A stretch of DNA of 61,290 nucleotides, taken from an uncultured Eubacteriales bacterium. Lineage in GTDB: Bacteria > Bacillota > Clostridia > TANB77 > CAG-508. The position numbers and the translations under genes are program-made. The stretch lies in contig CASEIZ010000049.1 of assembly GCA_949288185.1 (NCBI GenBank), positions 1 through 61,290 of the forward strand, read 5' to 3'. Positions 29,675-38,873 of this stretch are shown in pieces. The notes beneath the pieces are model-generated. The model saw nothing but the letters and a program-made list of their open reading frames with translations. It was not told the DNA's origin and made no database searches. Within the stretch, counting starts at the first letter, position 1, and each line of letters opens with the position of its first letter.

Positions 29675-29770
29675 CCTATTCAATGAAAAATAAAAAATTT
29701 GTTCACAGTATAGACATAAAACCCATGTATAATATATAATAAAAATAATAGAAAAATAGGAGTGATACAT

Positions 29771-30448
29771 ATGCTAAATAACTGTATTTTAGTTGTAGAT
29801 GATGAACTAAGAATGAGAAAATTAATAAAAGATTTCTTAGCAGCAAAAGGGTATAGTATATTAGAAGCAGAAGATGGTGAAAAAGGACTAGAGGTTTATG
29901 AAGAAAACAAAAATAAAATTAGTTTAATTTTATTAGATGTTATGATGCCTAAATTAGATGGTTGGTCAGTGTTAAGACAAATCAGACAAGAGTCAAAAGT
30001 ACCAATCATCATGTTAACAGCAAGAGGAGAAGAACAAGATGAATTGTTTGGTTTCGAGTTAGGTGTTGATGAATATATTTCTAAACCTTTTAGTCCTAAA
30101 ATTTTAGTTGCACGTGTGGAAGCTATATTAAAAAGAACAAATCAAGATGAAAAAGAAGTAAAGGATTATGGTGGAATTGAAATTGATAAAGAAGGAAGAA
30201 CTGTAAAAGTTGACGGAAAATTAATTGAATTAAGTTTAAGAGAATACGAATTATTAACGTATTTAGTAGATAATGAAAATATAGCTTTATCAAGGGATAA
30301 AATATTAAATAATGTATGGAATTATGATTATTACGGAGATTCTAGAACTATTGATAGTCATATTAAGAAAATAAGACATAAATTAGGGAAAAAAGGAAAA
30401 TATATTCAAACAATGAGAGGCGTTGGATATAAATTTGAGGTGAAGTAG
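29771..30448 (+). CDS. OmpR-family response regulator
   Basis: About 225 residues. The receiver domain has the acidic pair DDE near the start, phospho-acceptor Asp56 in LLDVMMPKLDGW, and conserved Thr/Ala and Lys (MLTARGEEQ; YISKPFSP). The C-terminal winged helix ends SRTIDSHIKKIRHKLG...MRGVGYKFE. GGAG (29759-29762) supports the ATG at 29771 rather than the GTG at 29762. It pairs with the histidine kinase 80 bp downstream. The signal and regulon are unknown. Confidence 0.95.
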   Translation: MLNNCILVVDDELRMRKLIKDFLAAKGYSILEAEDGEKGLEVYEENKNKISLILLDVMMPKLDGWSVLRQIRQESKVPIIMLTARGEEQDELFGFELGVDEYISKPFSPKILVARVEAILKRTNQDEKEVKDYGGIEIDKEGRTVKVDGKLIELSLREYELLTYLVDNENIALSRDKILNNVWNYDYYGDSRTIDSHIKKIRHKLGKKGKYIQTMRGVGYKFEVK

Positions 30449-30470
30449 ATTACCGAAGGATGGGAATAAG

Positions 30471-30498
30471 GTTGAAAAATGAATTTTTTTCCAACCAA
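30471..30498 (+). terminator. hairpin between response regulator and kinase
   Basis: GGTTG-AAAAA pairs with TTTTT-CAACC with one bulged base. There is little T-run after the stem, so it probably reduces rather than stops transcription into the kinase gene. Confidence 0.4.
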
Positions 30499-30528
30499 GT
30501 TTATGCTTTAGAAAAGGAATGAGCAGAA

Positions 30529-32022
30529 ATGGGAAAAATAAAAAATGCATTAAAATCAGTAAGAGTTAAATTATTTTTAATGTTATCATTCATTATATTA
30601 CTTATTATATTATTTTTAATTTTGGTAAATAATTTTGTATTTGGACAATTTTATTTATATAGTAAAACAAAAGACTTAATAGAAGTATATGAAATGATTA
30701 ATAATTATTATAATGCACCAACCAATATAGACATTAATTCTGAGCTAGAAAAATTAGCGGTAAATAATAATTTTGATATCTTAATAAAAGATGATGATGA
30801 TATCAATGTATTTACATCAAATAAAGATTTTTTATCAACTTTTGGCGAAATGAATGCCATGTCAAATGCAATCAATGCAGGAGAATTGATAGAAGAAAAT
30901 GATAAATTTATTATTAGAAGATTAAAAGAGAACAAAACAGGAATTTCGTATATATTATTATCAGCCAAATTAGATAATGGTTATTTATTATATATTCGTA
31001 TACCAGTTTCTTCAATACAAGAAAGTGTAAAAATTTCTAATAATTTTCTATACTTAATTGCAGGTTTTACCATTTTGATTTCAGCAGTTATTGTTAATTT
31101 TGTTAGTAGAAAATTTACAGAACCAATATTGGAATTAAATACAATTGCAAAAAATATGTCTAATTTAGATTTTAGTCATAAATATCGAATAACAGATGCA
31201 GATGATGAAATTAATAATCTAGGAAAAAGTATTAATTTAATGTCAGATAAATTGGAAAGTACAATTAAACAATTAAGAAGTACAAATATAGAATTAGAAA
31301 AAGATATAGAAGAAAAATCAAAGATTGATGAAATGAGGAAAAGTTTTATATCAGATGTATCACATGAATTAAAAACACCAATTGCTTTGATACAAGGATA
31401 TAGTGAAGGATTATTAGAAAATGTTAATACAGATGATGAAAGTAGAAAATTTTATGCAGAGGTTATCTTAGATGAAACGAATAAAATGGATAGATTAGTA
31501 AAACAATTATTAGAATTAATGAAACTAGAATATGGAAAAAGAGAATTTTCTGACAAGGAATTTAATATAGTAGAATTAGAAAAAGAAGTTATTAGAAAAT
31601 CACAAGTTATGTTAGAAGAAAAACAAGTAGAAGTGGAATTAAAATCTCCTAATGAAATTAATGTGTTTGCAGATGATTTCTATATAGAGCAAGTGATTAC
31701 TAATTATTTAACAAATGCGATTAAACATGTAGAAGAGGTAGATGGAAAGAAAAGTATTGTTATAGAAAATGTTGTCAATGTCGAAAAGAATAAGGTAAGA
31801 ATAAAAGTATTTAATACAGGTATGAATATAAAAGAAGAGGATTTAGCAAGAATTTGGAATCGTTTTTATAAAGTGGATGAATCAAGAAATAGAGCAGATG
31901 GCGGAACTGGTATTGGTTTATCATTTGTAAAGGCAATTATGAGTAATTATAAAAACGATTATGGTGTGATTAATAAAGATGATGGAGTGGAATTCTATTT
32001 CGAATTAGATTTGAAAATATAA
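30529..32022 (+). CDS. sensor histidine kinase
   Basis: 497 residues. Membrane helix 1 (LFLMLSFIILLIILFLILVNNF) and helix 2 (about 167-190) flank an extracellular sensing domain of ~130 residues. HAMP follows, then HisKA with His279 in SDVSHELKTPIALIQGYSEG. The ATPase domain has the N-box NYLTNAIKH, FNTGMNI and GGTGIGLSFVKAIM. It phosphorylates the preceding response regulator. AAAGGA lies upstream of the ATG. Confidence 0.95.
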   Translation: MGKIKNALKSVRVKLFLMLSFIILLIILFLILVNNFVFGQFYLYSKTKDLIEVYEMINNYYNAPTNIDINSELEKLAVNNNFDILIKDDDDINVFTSNKDFLSTFGEMNAMSNAINAGELIEENDKFIIRRLKENKTGISYILLSAKLDNGYLLYIRIPVSSIQESVKISNNFLYLIAGFTILISAVIVNFVSRKFTEPILELNTIAKNMSNLDFSHKYRITDADDEINNLGKSINLMSDKLESTIKQLRSTNIELEKDIEEKSKIDEMRKSFISDVSHELKTPIALIQGYSEGLLENVNTDDESRKFYAEVILDETNKMDRLVKQLLELMKLEYGKREFSDKEFNIVELEKEVIRKSQVMLEEKQVEVELKSPNEINVFADDFYIEQVITNYLTNAIKHVEEVDGKKSIVIENVVNVEKNKVRIKVFNTGMNIKEEDLARIWNRFYKVDESRNRADGGTGIGLSFVKAIMSNYKNDYGVINKDDGVEFYFELDLKI

Positions 32023-32030
32023 ATTATTGC

Positions 32031-32343
32031 AAAAAAGGGATTTTGGGGACGGACTCATTTTTCCCTTTTTCTTAATTAAAAAGATAAAAAAATATAGAAT
32101 ATAAAAAAATGAAACAATTTTGCGTATCTAAATTTGAATTTAGAAATTCTAAAATAAAAAAGTGAGGAAAGCTCATTTTGCTGATGATTTATAGCAACAA
32201 TGAGAGAGGCTCACTTTTTTATTAAAGAATTTCTATGAAAATTTAGCTTATACAAAATTGTGTAATGACTTTATATTCTATATTTTTGAATTATCAATTT
32301 TAAAAAAAGGGAAAAATGAGTCCGTCCCCAAAATCCCTTTTTT
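32031..32343. repeat. long palindromic element (copy B)
   Basis: The outer arms (32031-32070 and about 32303-32343) are reverse complements carrying GGGGACGGACTCATTTTTCCC. The inner arms pair with gaps. The apex reads AAAAAAGTGAGGAA...GAGAGGCTCACTTTTTT. Nearly the whole element aligns with copy A. No reading frame is present. The rest of the 32023-32517 gap is AT-rich, with no other recognised feature. Confidence 0.88.
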
Positions 32344-32517
32344 CTCTAAATGTCGAATTTTGCGATGAAAAGTTCTTTACAAATGGAAAAAATTGTATTA
32401 TTATATACATGTAACATGTTACATATATTTTTTTATCAAATATTAAAAATTTAATCAAAAAAATTTAATCGAGTTAAATTTCCAAACAAAGTCAAGATAT
32501 ATTTAAAAAAGGAGAGC

Positions 32518-33174
32518 GTGTTTATTATTATATATACTAGTAAATTTATAAATGTATTGTCTTTCATTATTTCCATCATATTATATTTAGTCATAAACAT
32601 TTTATTAAATAGCAATATATTAAAACCAGAGAAGATAGAATTTAAAGTCAATTTTACAGCACAAGAAAATTTTATTCAAAATCAAACGATTGATTCAGAA
32701 AGTTTAGCGAATGATGATGCTAACATTTTAAATGAGAATGCTAACATTTCGGATGATAATGCTATCATTTTAAATGAAACAAATAAATTAAATAATTGGT
32801 ATATACAAATAGATAAAATAGCATTAAGAGCGCCCATACAAGAAGGAACAAGCAAGGAAATATTAGATGATTATGTGGGACATTTTGAAGAATCCTCTAA
32901 AAATTTAGGAAATATATGCTTAGCTGCACATAATAGAGGATATAAAAATAATTATTTTAGTCGCTTAAAAGAATTACAGGAAGGAGATGAAATTAAGTAT
33001 ATTTATCAGAATATAGAAAAGACATATATTGTAACAAAACATGAGATAATCCAAAATACAGATTGGAGTAACTTAGAACCAACAGAAGAAAATACAATTA
33101 CATTAATTACCTGTGTAGAAAATGAACCAGAATACAGAAGATGTATACAAGGAATGGAAAAATCTATAAAATAG
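32518..33174 (+). CDS. sortase
   Basis: 218 residues. An N-terminal membrane helix (FINVLSFIISIILYLVINILL) is followed by an Asn/Asp-rich linker with a repeated DANILNEN-type motif, then a sortase beta-barrel. Catalytic residues: His138 (LAAHNRGY), Cys199 (TLITCVEN) and Arg near 207-208 (YRRCI). It is a transpeptidase that attaches LPxTG-type proteins to the cell wall. The layout is closest to class D/E-like sortases. The GTG at 32518 lies 3 nt after GGAG; an ATT at 32524 is better spaced. The presumed substrate follows 53 bp downstream. Confidence 0.9.
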   Translation: MFIIIYTSKFINVLSFIISIILYLVINILLNSNILKPEKIEFKVNFTAQENFIQNQTIDSESLANDDANILNENANISDDNAIILNETNKLNNWYIQIDKIALRAPIQEGTSKEILDDYVGHFEESSKNLGNICLAAHNRGYKNNYFSRLKELQEGDEIKYIYQNIEKTYIVTKHEIIQNTDWSNLEPTEENTITLITCVENEPEYRRCIQGMEKSIK

Positions 33175-33227
33175 TTAAGAAAGAAGAAGATTTTCCTATA
33201 TAATTAAGAAAAGGATGTGAAAATAAT

Positions 33228-34499
33228 TTGTATAAAATAAAAAAAGGTATAAAAATTATATGTATCGTATTTGCTATCATGATATTAAATGTTTTGAATT
33301 TTACCAATTCTGTTATAGCAACAAATATAGATGCGGCAAATGTATATGCAGTAGGAGATTGTGGAAGTTTACTAAAATATAAAGGTATCACGGTAAAAAC
33401 CACATATATTCAATATGAAAATGATGGGAAAGTATATCCAGCTTATTGTTTGGATAAAACAAAACCAGGAGCAGAAGAAGGAAGTTATACAGTTTCTGTT
33501 GAAAAAGCAATACAAGATGTCATGCTTTGGAAAATCGTAACAAATGGGTATCCATATAAAACAATAGAAGAATTGGGTGTAGCAAATGAAAAAGAAGCGT
33601 TTACAGCAACCAAACATGCGATTTATAGTTATATTCATGGAAATCAATTAAGTGATTATAGTGCCATTGGAGAAGCAGGGCAAAGAACATTAAATGCAAT
33701 GTATAAAATTGTAAATGATGCTAATAACTCCAATGAGGTACAAATTTCAAATAAAGTAGATATCCAAAAATTACAGGAGACTTGGAAACAAGACAGTCTG
33801 GAATCTCAATATGTTTCTAAAACATATAAAGTATCTGCTAAAACCAATATAGACAAATATACGGTACAGGTAACAGATGAAAATGGTCAAGAAATCGAAG
33901 GACTAAAAATAACAGATGAAACCAATCAAGGAAAAGAAGAATTTCATGCTAATGAGGTATTTAAAATATGCTTTCCAATAAAACAGATGACAGAAGATAG
34001 AACTATTAAAATTCAGATAGAAACAAAGGTAGAAACAAAACCAGTATTATATGGAACTGCACCAAGTTCTAACTTACAAGATTATGCACTAACAGCATCT
34101 ACTTATGAAGACGGAACAGGAGAGACACAAGATAATTATAGTAAAAATAAAACAAAATTAATCATTATAAAACAAGATAAAGAAACGGAAGAAAAATTAC
34201 AAGGTGTAGAATTTCAGATTTTAGATGAAAATAAAAATGTCATTTACACAAATTTAGAAACAGATGAGAATGGAAGGATAGAGATAGAAAATTTAATTCC
34301 TGGGAAGTATTATATAAAAGAAACAAGAACGATTAGTGGTTATGAACTGTATGAAGATTTAATTGAAGTCAATATAAGCTTAAATGAAGAAATGACGGTA
34401 ACAGTGAATAATCATGAAGAAGAAATACCGGAGATTGAGAAAACAACAGATAATAAAGAAGTGACAAGTAAACGAATTTTACCAGTGACAGGGATGTAA
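33228..34499 (+). CDS. surface protein with thioester and Cna_B domains
   Basis: 423 residues, starting at TTG after AAGGATGTGA (33211-33220). Signal peptide: basic start, hydrophobic core (IICIVFAIMILNVLNF), probable cleavage near SVIA. Residues ~40-185 resemble a thioester adhesin domain with Cys74 in YPAYCLD, but the usual partner Gln is Lys129 (ATKHAIY). A Cna_B-type domain near residues 300-395 (TKLIIIKQDKETEEKLQGVEFQIL...GKYYIKET) may form a Lys-Asn isopeptide. The protein ends LPVTGM, a sortase motif without the usual membrane helix and basic tail. It lies downstream of a sortase gene and is probably its substrate or a decayed one. Confidence 0.85.
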   Translation: MYKIKKGIKIICIVFAIMILNVLNFTNSVIATNIDAANVYAVGDCGSLLKYKGITVKTTYIQYENDGKVYPAYCLDKTKPGAEEGSYTVSVEKAIQDVMLWKIVTNGYPYKTIEELGVANEKEAFTATKHAIYSYIHGNQLSDYSAIGEAGQRTLNAMYKIVNDANNSNEVQISNKVDIQKLQETWKQDSLESQYVSKTYKVSAKTNIDKYTVQVTDENGQEIEGLKITDETNQGKEEFHANEVFKICFPIKQMTEDRTIKIQIETKVETKPVLYGTAPSSNLQDYALTASTYEDGTGETQDNYSKNKTKLIIIKQDKETEEKLQGVEFQILDENKNVIYTNLETDENGRIEIENLIPGKYYIKETRTISGYELYEDLIEVNISLNEEMTVTVNNHEEEIPEIEKTTDNKEVTSKRILPVTGM

Positions 34500-34530
34500 T
34501 ATAGGAAAGGAAACTTTATTGACCAAGAAA

Positions 34531-34565
34531 GGCGTCACACAAAAAAGTGTGGCGTCTTTCTTTTG
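34531..34565 (+). terminator. terminator of the sortase operon
   Basis: GGCGTCACAC (34531-34540) pairs with GTGTGGCGTC (34547-34556), with two G-U pairs, followed by TTTCTTTT. Confidence 0.85.
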
Positions 34566-34673
34566 TAATTAAAGATTAAAATTTGAAAACTATTGAATAA
34601 AAAAATAAACTTTGATAGAATATACAAGAAAAGTATATAATAAAAAAGAGAAACAAAAGGGAGCGTATATTTC

Positions 34674-35999
34674 ATGTTTTCACAATTAATTGTATTAGTG
34701 ATATTGATTTTATTAAATGCCTATTTTGCGGCAAGTGAAATAGCATTTATATCTTTAAATGATGCCAAAATAGAAAAGCAAGCAAAAGAAGGAAATAAAA
34801 AGGCAAAACAAATAGAAAAAATGTTAAAAGAACCAAGCAAATTTTTAGCAACCATACAAATTGGAATTACTCTTGCAGGATTTTTATCAAGTGCTTTTGC
34901 TTCAGAAACATTTGCAGACATGTTGGCTCCAATCTTAAATAGTTGGATACCAGCAGTAAGTATAGGTGTATGGAAAAGTATATCTATCATTATTATCACC
35001 ATCATATTGTCTTTCTTTACTTTAGTTTTTGGTGAATTGGTACCAAAACGATTGGCAATGAAACATTATGAAAAAATATCATTTGCAACAATTGGTGTTA
35101 TCAGAGCTATTTCTATTATCACAGCACCATTTGTAAAATTATTGACAGTAGTAACAAATGCAATATCAAGAATATTTGGTGTTGGAGAAAATGAGGAAGA
35201 AACGGTTACTGAAGAAGAAATAAAAATGATGGTAAATCAAGGAGAAGAAAAAGGAACGATTGAAGAATCAGAAAAAGAATTGATTAATAATGTTTTTGAA
35301 TTCAATGATATTACAGTATCTGAAATTATGAGACATAGAAAAGATATCTTTGCAGTAGATATTAGTATTAGTAATGAAGAATTGCTAGATGAACTATCAC
35401 AAGAAGAATATCGACATAGTAGAATTCCGGTATATGATGAAACGATTGACGAGATCAAAGGAATTTTATATGTAAAAGATATATTAAAAAATATTAAGAA
35501 GAAAAATTTTAAAGTAAAAAATTTGATAAAAGAGGCTTATTTTGTATCACAAAATCGTTTGATTAATGAAGTATTTAAAGAATTACAAAAGAACAAAATG
35601 CAAATAGCAATTGTTGTCGACGAATATGGTGGAACAGCAGGATTAGTTACGATGGAAGATATACTAGAAGAATTGGTAGGAGACATATATGATGAATATG
35701 ATGAAGAAGAAAAAGAGTATGAAAAAATAGATGACAATACGTATATGTTAGCGGGAAGTTTACCGATTTATGATGTCAATAAATTATTAGATGCAGGAAT
35801 TCCAGAAGGAGATTATGATACGATATCAGGATTTTTACAAGAAGAGTTAGGAAGAATTCCTGAAGATGAAGAAAAACCAGTAATAGAAACAGAAAGAGTA
35901 ACTTATAAAATAGAGGAATATGAAGATAAAAGAATATTAAAAGTAAAAGCGTGTAAAAATAATGTTATAGAAACAGAAGAAGAAAAAAACGAAGAATAA
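34674..35999 (+). CDS. CNNM/CorC-family (hemolysin C-like) membrane protein
   Basis: 441 residues. The N-terminal DUF21/CNNM domain has three to four membrane helices (LIVLVILILLNAYFAASEIAF at the start). A CBS pair follows at about 205-330 (VSEIMRHRKDIFAVD; VVDEYGGTAGLVTMEDILEELVGDIYDEYD). A C-terminal CorC/HlyC domain (YMLAGSLPIYDVNKLL...YDTISGFLQEELGRIP) completes it. The family is linked to Mg2+ or other cation efflux; 'hemolysin' is a historical name. AAGGGAG lies upstream. It is followed closely by a WG-repeat gene. Confidence 0.92.
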   Translation: MFSQLIVLVILILLNAYFAASEIAFISLNDAKIEKQAKEGNKKAKQIEKMLKEPSKFLATIQIGITLAGFLSSAFASETFADMLAPILNSWIPAVSIGVWKSISIIIITIILSFFTLVFGELVPKRLAMKHYEKISFATIGVIRAISIITAPFVKLLTVVTNAISRIFGVGENEEETVTEEEIKMMVNQGEEKGTIEESEKELINNVFEFNDITVSEIMRHRKDIFAVDISISNEELLDELSQEEYRHSRIPVYDETIDEIKGILYVKDILKNIKKKNFKVKNLIKEAYFVSQNRLINEVFKELQKNKMQIAIVVDEYGGTAGLVTMEDILEELVGDIYDEYDEEEKEYEKIDDNTYMLAGSLPIYDVNKLLDAGIPEGDYDTISGFLQEELGRIPEDEEKPVIETERVTYKIEEYEDKRILKVKACKNNVIETEEEKNEE

Positions 36000-36013
36000 G
36001 GTAGGGAATGAAT

Positions 36014-37753
36014 ATGAAGAAAAAATATATAGTCATGATAATCATTGTGCTATTAATTATTATAGCAATTGCAGGTTATTTTATTTATAGACAAATTGAA
36101 AAAAATGGAAGAGAATATGAAATTGAAAAAATAGCTATTCAAAATTATGAATATTTTATTTTAAGACAAGACGGAAAATATGGTGTTATTAATAAAAATG
36201 GAGATATTGTGATTCATCCAGAATATACAAATGTGATTATACCAAATCCACAAAAAGCAGTATTCATATGTTATGACGAGAACAATGATACAAAAATATT
36301 AAATCAAAATAGTGAGCAATTATTTTCAGAATATGCACAAATAAAACCAATAAACTTAAAAAATATAGCAAGTGACCTAATGTATGAAAAAAATCTATTA
36401 ACTTATGAGAAAGATGAAAAAATAGGATTGATTAACTTAGAAGGAAAAGTAATTGCAGAACCTATATATGAATCAATACAAGGATTACCATATAAAGAGG
36501 GAGAATTATTAGTACAATTAGAAGGAAAATATGGTGTTATCAACAATAAGGGAAGTTACTTAGTAAACCCAGAATATGATCAAATTACAGTAGACAATTA
36601 TACAACAGAAGAAGATGGATATAAACATGCGGGATATATTGTTTCTAATACAACAGAAAATGGATATCGATATGGATATGTAGATATTAATGGAAATGTT
36701 CTATTAGAACCTGAATATACAGAAGTTTCTAGGATAATTAATATAAAAGATAACGACAATATTTACTTAATTGTAGCGCAAAATGGACAATATGGAATGT
36801 TTAAAAATCAAGAACAAATTATAGGAAATGAATATCAATCTATATCTTATAATAGTGAAAGTAATACATTAACATTGGAAAAAACAAGACGTTATGGAAT
36901 GGCAACTTTAGATGGAGAAGTGGTTATACCAGTAGAATTTGCACAAGTTGATAGCACAGGAAAGTATATATACACTACTGATGTGGATGGAAATGTGAAA
37001 GTATATCAAGAAGATGGAAATCCAGCTGAAATTGATAGTAATGTATATATATTAGAAACAGAAAATGAAAATTATCAAATCAAAATAGATAATTCACAAG
37101 GGTCAGTGTATAGTATTCTTAATAAAAATGGAGAACAAATAACGACACAAAATTATTCATATATCAATTATTTATATGATAATTATTTCATTGTTTCAGT
37201 GACAGGCGGAAAAGTAGGTGTTATTAATGATAAAGAAGAACCAATTATAGAAATACAATATGACTCAATAGAAAAAGTAGAAGGAACAGATTATATTATT
37301 ACAAGATTATCAGAAAATAGCTCAACACAATTATATGATAAGAATTTTAAACAATTATGTGAGATGACAAATGCAATTGTACAAACAGAAGAAAATTATG
37401 TGAAAGTATATAATGATACAGAAACAAAATATTTCGACTTAGAAGGAAATGAAAAACAAAATACAGAGATATTAACGAATAATCAAATTTATGCAAAATC
37501 TCAAGATGGAAAATGGGGATTTGTAGATAAATCTGGAAATGTTGTTGTAGACTATATATATGATAAAGTAACAGACCTAAATTCTTATGGATATGCAGGT
37601 ATTAAATTAGATGGAAAATGGGGTGTTGTGAATAGTAATGGTGAAGTGATTGTAGAGCCAACATATACATTAAATACACCAACAGAACCAGAATTTATAA
37701 AGGACTATTATAAAGTGGAATATGGATATGGAGAGTTTTATTATACAAAATAA
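36014..37753 (+). CDS. WG-repeat protein, membrane anchored
   Basis: About 579 residues. An N-terminal membrane anchor (IVMIIIVLLIIIAIAGYFIY) is followed by eight to ten WG-type repeats of ~40-60 residues: GKYGVINKNGDIVIHPEY, GKYGVINNKGSYLVNPEY, GKWGFVDKSGNVVVDYIY and GKWGVVNSNGEVIVEPTY are the clearest. Such repeats form beta-rich solenoids on the outside of the membrane; the function is unknown. AGGG at 36003-36006 fits the ATG at 36014 better than the one at 36008. It begins ~15 bp after the CNNM gene and is likely co-transcribed. Confidence 0.88.
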   Translation: MKKKYIVMIIIVLLIIIAIAGYFIYRQIEKNGREYEIEKIAIQNYEYFILRQDGKYGVINKNGDIVIHPEYTNVIIPNPQKAVFICYDENNDTKILNQNSEQLFSEYAQIKPINLKNIASDLMYEKNLLTYEKDEKIGLINLEGKVIAEPIYESIQGLPYKEGELLVQLEGKYGVINNKGSYLVNPEYDQITVDNYTTEEDGYKHAGYIVSNTTENGYRYGYVDINGNVLLEPEYTEVSRIINIKDNDNIYLIVAQNGQYGMFKNQEQIIGNEYQSISYNSESNTLTLEKTRRYGMATLDGEVVIPVEFAQVDSTGKYIYTTDVDGNVKVYQEDGNPAEIDSNVYILETENENYQIKIDNSQGSVYSILNKNGEQITTQNYSYINYLYDNYFIVSVTGGKVGVINDKEEPIIEIQYDSIEKVEGTDYIITRLSENSSTQLYDKNFKQLCEMTNAIVQTEENYVKVYNDTETKYFDLEGNEKQNTEILTNNQIYAKSQDGKWGFVDKSGNVVVDYIYDKVTDLNSYGYAGIKLDGKWGVVNSNGEVIVEPTYTLNTPTEPEFIKDYYKVEYGYGEFYYTK

Positions 37754-37771
37754 TACCTTATTATCTAAGAC

Positions 37772-37804
37772 AAAAAATAGATTCAATTTTGAATCTATTT
37801 TTTT
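37772..37804 (+). terminator. terminator of the CNNM-WG unit
   Basis: AAAAAATAGATTC (37772-37784) pairs with GAATCTATTTTTT (37791-37803). Confidence 0.9.
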
Positions 37805-37931
37805 GTGGTAAATATTATGCAATAAATAATTAACAAAATTTAAAAAAAATTCAGAATTAACACGAGAACACCTGATTAAAACATTTAAAACTGTCAATAC
37901 TATTTAAAATTGAGAGAGAAAAGGTGAAAAT

Positions 37932-38786
37932 GTGAAATTAGGAATAGCATTATCAGGTGGAGGAATTAGAGGAATCGCACATGCAGGTGTATTAAAAGCT
38001 TTAGAAGAAAATGGGATAAAAATAGACGCAATTGGAGGAACAAGTTCAGGAGCCTTAATTGCAGGTCTGTATGTTTTAGGATATTCTCCAGAAGATATGT
38101 ATCAGTTATTTAAATCATATGCAAAAGATATAGTGGGAATAAAAAACCATTCCATATTTGCGAAAATACATCAAATATGGAAAGGAGACAATGCGGGATT
38201 AAAAAGGGGAGAAGATATAGAAAGAATATTTAATAAATTAGCAAAAGAGAAAGGAGTAGAAACCATTTCTCAAATGACAAAAATACCTATATCAATACCC
38301 ACTGTTGATATAAAAGATGGAAAAGAATATATTTTTACCAATCATATTCCAAATGAGAAAACACCATATAAAAAATACATAGGAGATATTTCTGTGGGAA
38401 AAGCATTGAGAGCAACCAGCAGTTTTCCAGCTGTATTTTGTCCATGTGATTTCAAAGAACACAAATTTTTGGATGGTGGTGCATTAAATAATGTACCAGT
38501 GATAGAGGTAAAAAAACAAGGAATAGAAAAAGTATTAGCTGTTAATTTTAAAGCAGATGATATAACAGATGAGAGTAATTATATGGATATAGCCATGAGA
38601 ACAATTGACATAATGGGAAACAAAATAGCAGAAGAAAATTTGAAACAAAGTGATTATATCTTAACCATAGGAACAGATAAGATGGGACTGTTAGAAGTGA
38701 AAAAATTAGATAGTTGCTATCAATATGGATATGAAGCAACCATAAAGGAGATAAATAAAATAAAAGAAATAATCCAAGAAAAATAG
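37932..38786 (+). CDS. patatin-like phospholipase/acyl hydrolase
   Basis: 284 residues, starting at GTG after AAAGGTG. It has the oxyanion-hole motif SGGGIRG at the N-terminus, the nucleophile Ser38 in GTSSG, and the partner Asp181 in DGG. This Ser-Asp dyad defines the patatin (RssA-like) family of lipid acyl hydrolases. No signal peptide, so it is cytoplasmic. The physiological substrate is unknown. Own transcript, followed by a terminator. Confidence 0.93.
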   Translation: MKLGIALSGGGIRGIAHAGVLKALEENGIKIDAIGGTSSGALIAGLYVLGYSPEDMYQLFKSYAKDIVGIKNHSIFAKIHQIWKGDNAGLKRGEDIERIFNKLAKEKGVETISQMTKIPISIPTVDIKDGKEYIFTNHIPNEKTPYKKYIGDISVGKALRATSSFPAVFCPCDFKEHKFLDGGALNNVPVIEVKKQGIEKVLAVNFKADDITDESNYMDIAMRTIDIMGNKIAEENLKQSDYILTIGTDKMGLLEVKKLDSCYQYGYEATIKEINKIKEIIQEK

Positions 38787-38818
38787 CATAAAATATGATG
38801 AGAAGTTTTTTTAATAAG

Positions 38819-38848
38819 GGTTGAAAAATATATTTTTTCAACCATTTT
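38819..38848 (+). terminator. terminator of the patatin gene
   Basis: GGTTGAAAAA (38819-38828) pairs with TTTTTTCAACC (to 38843), followed by ATTTTG. Confidence 0.75.
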
Positions 38849-38873
38849 GTATATTAAGAAAGGAAGAAGTAAA

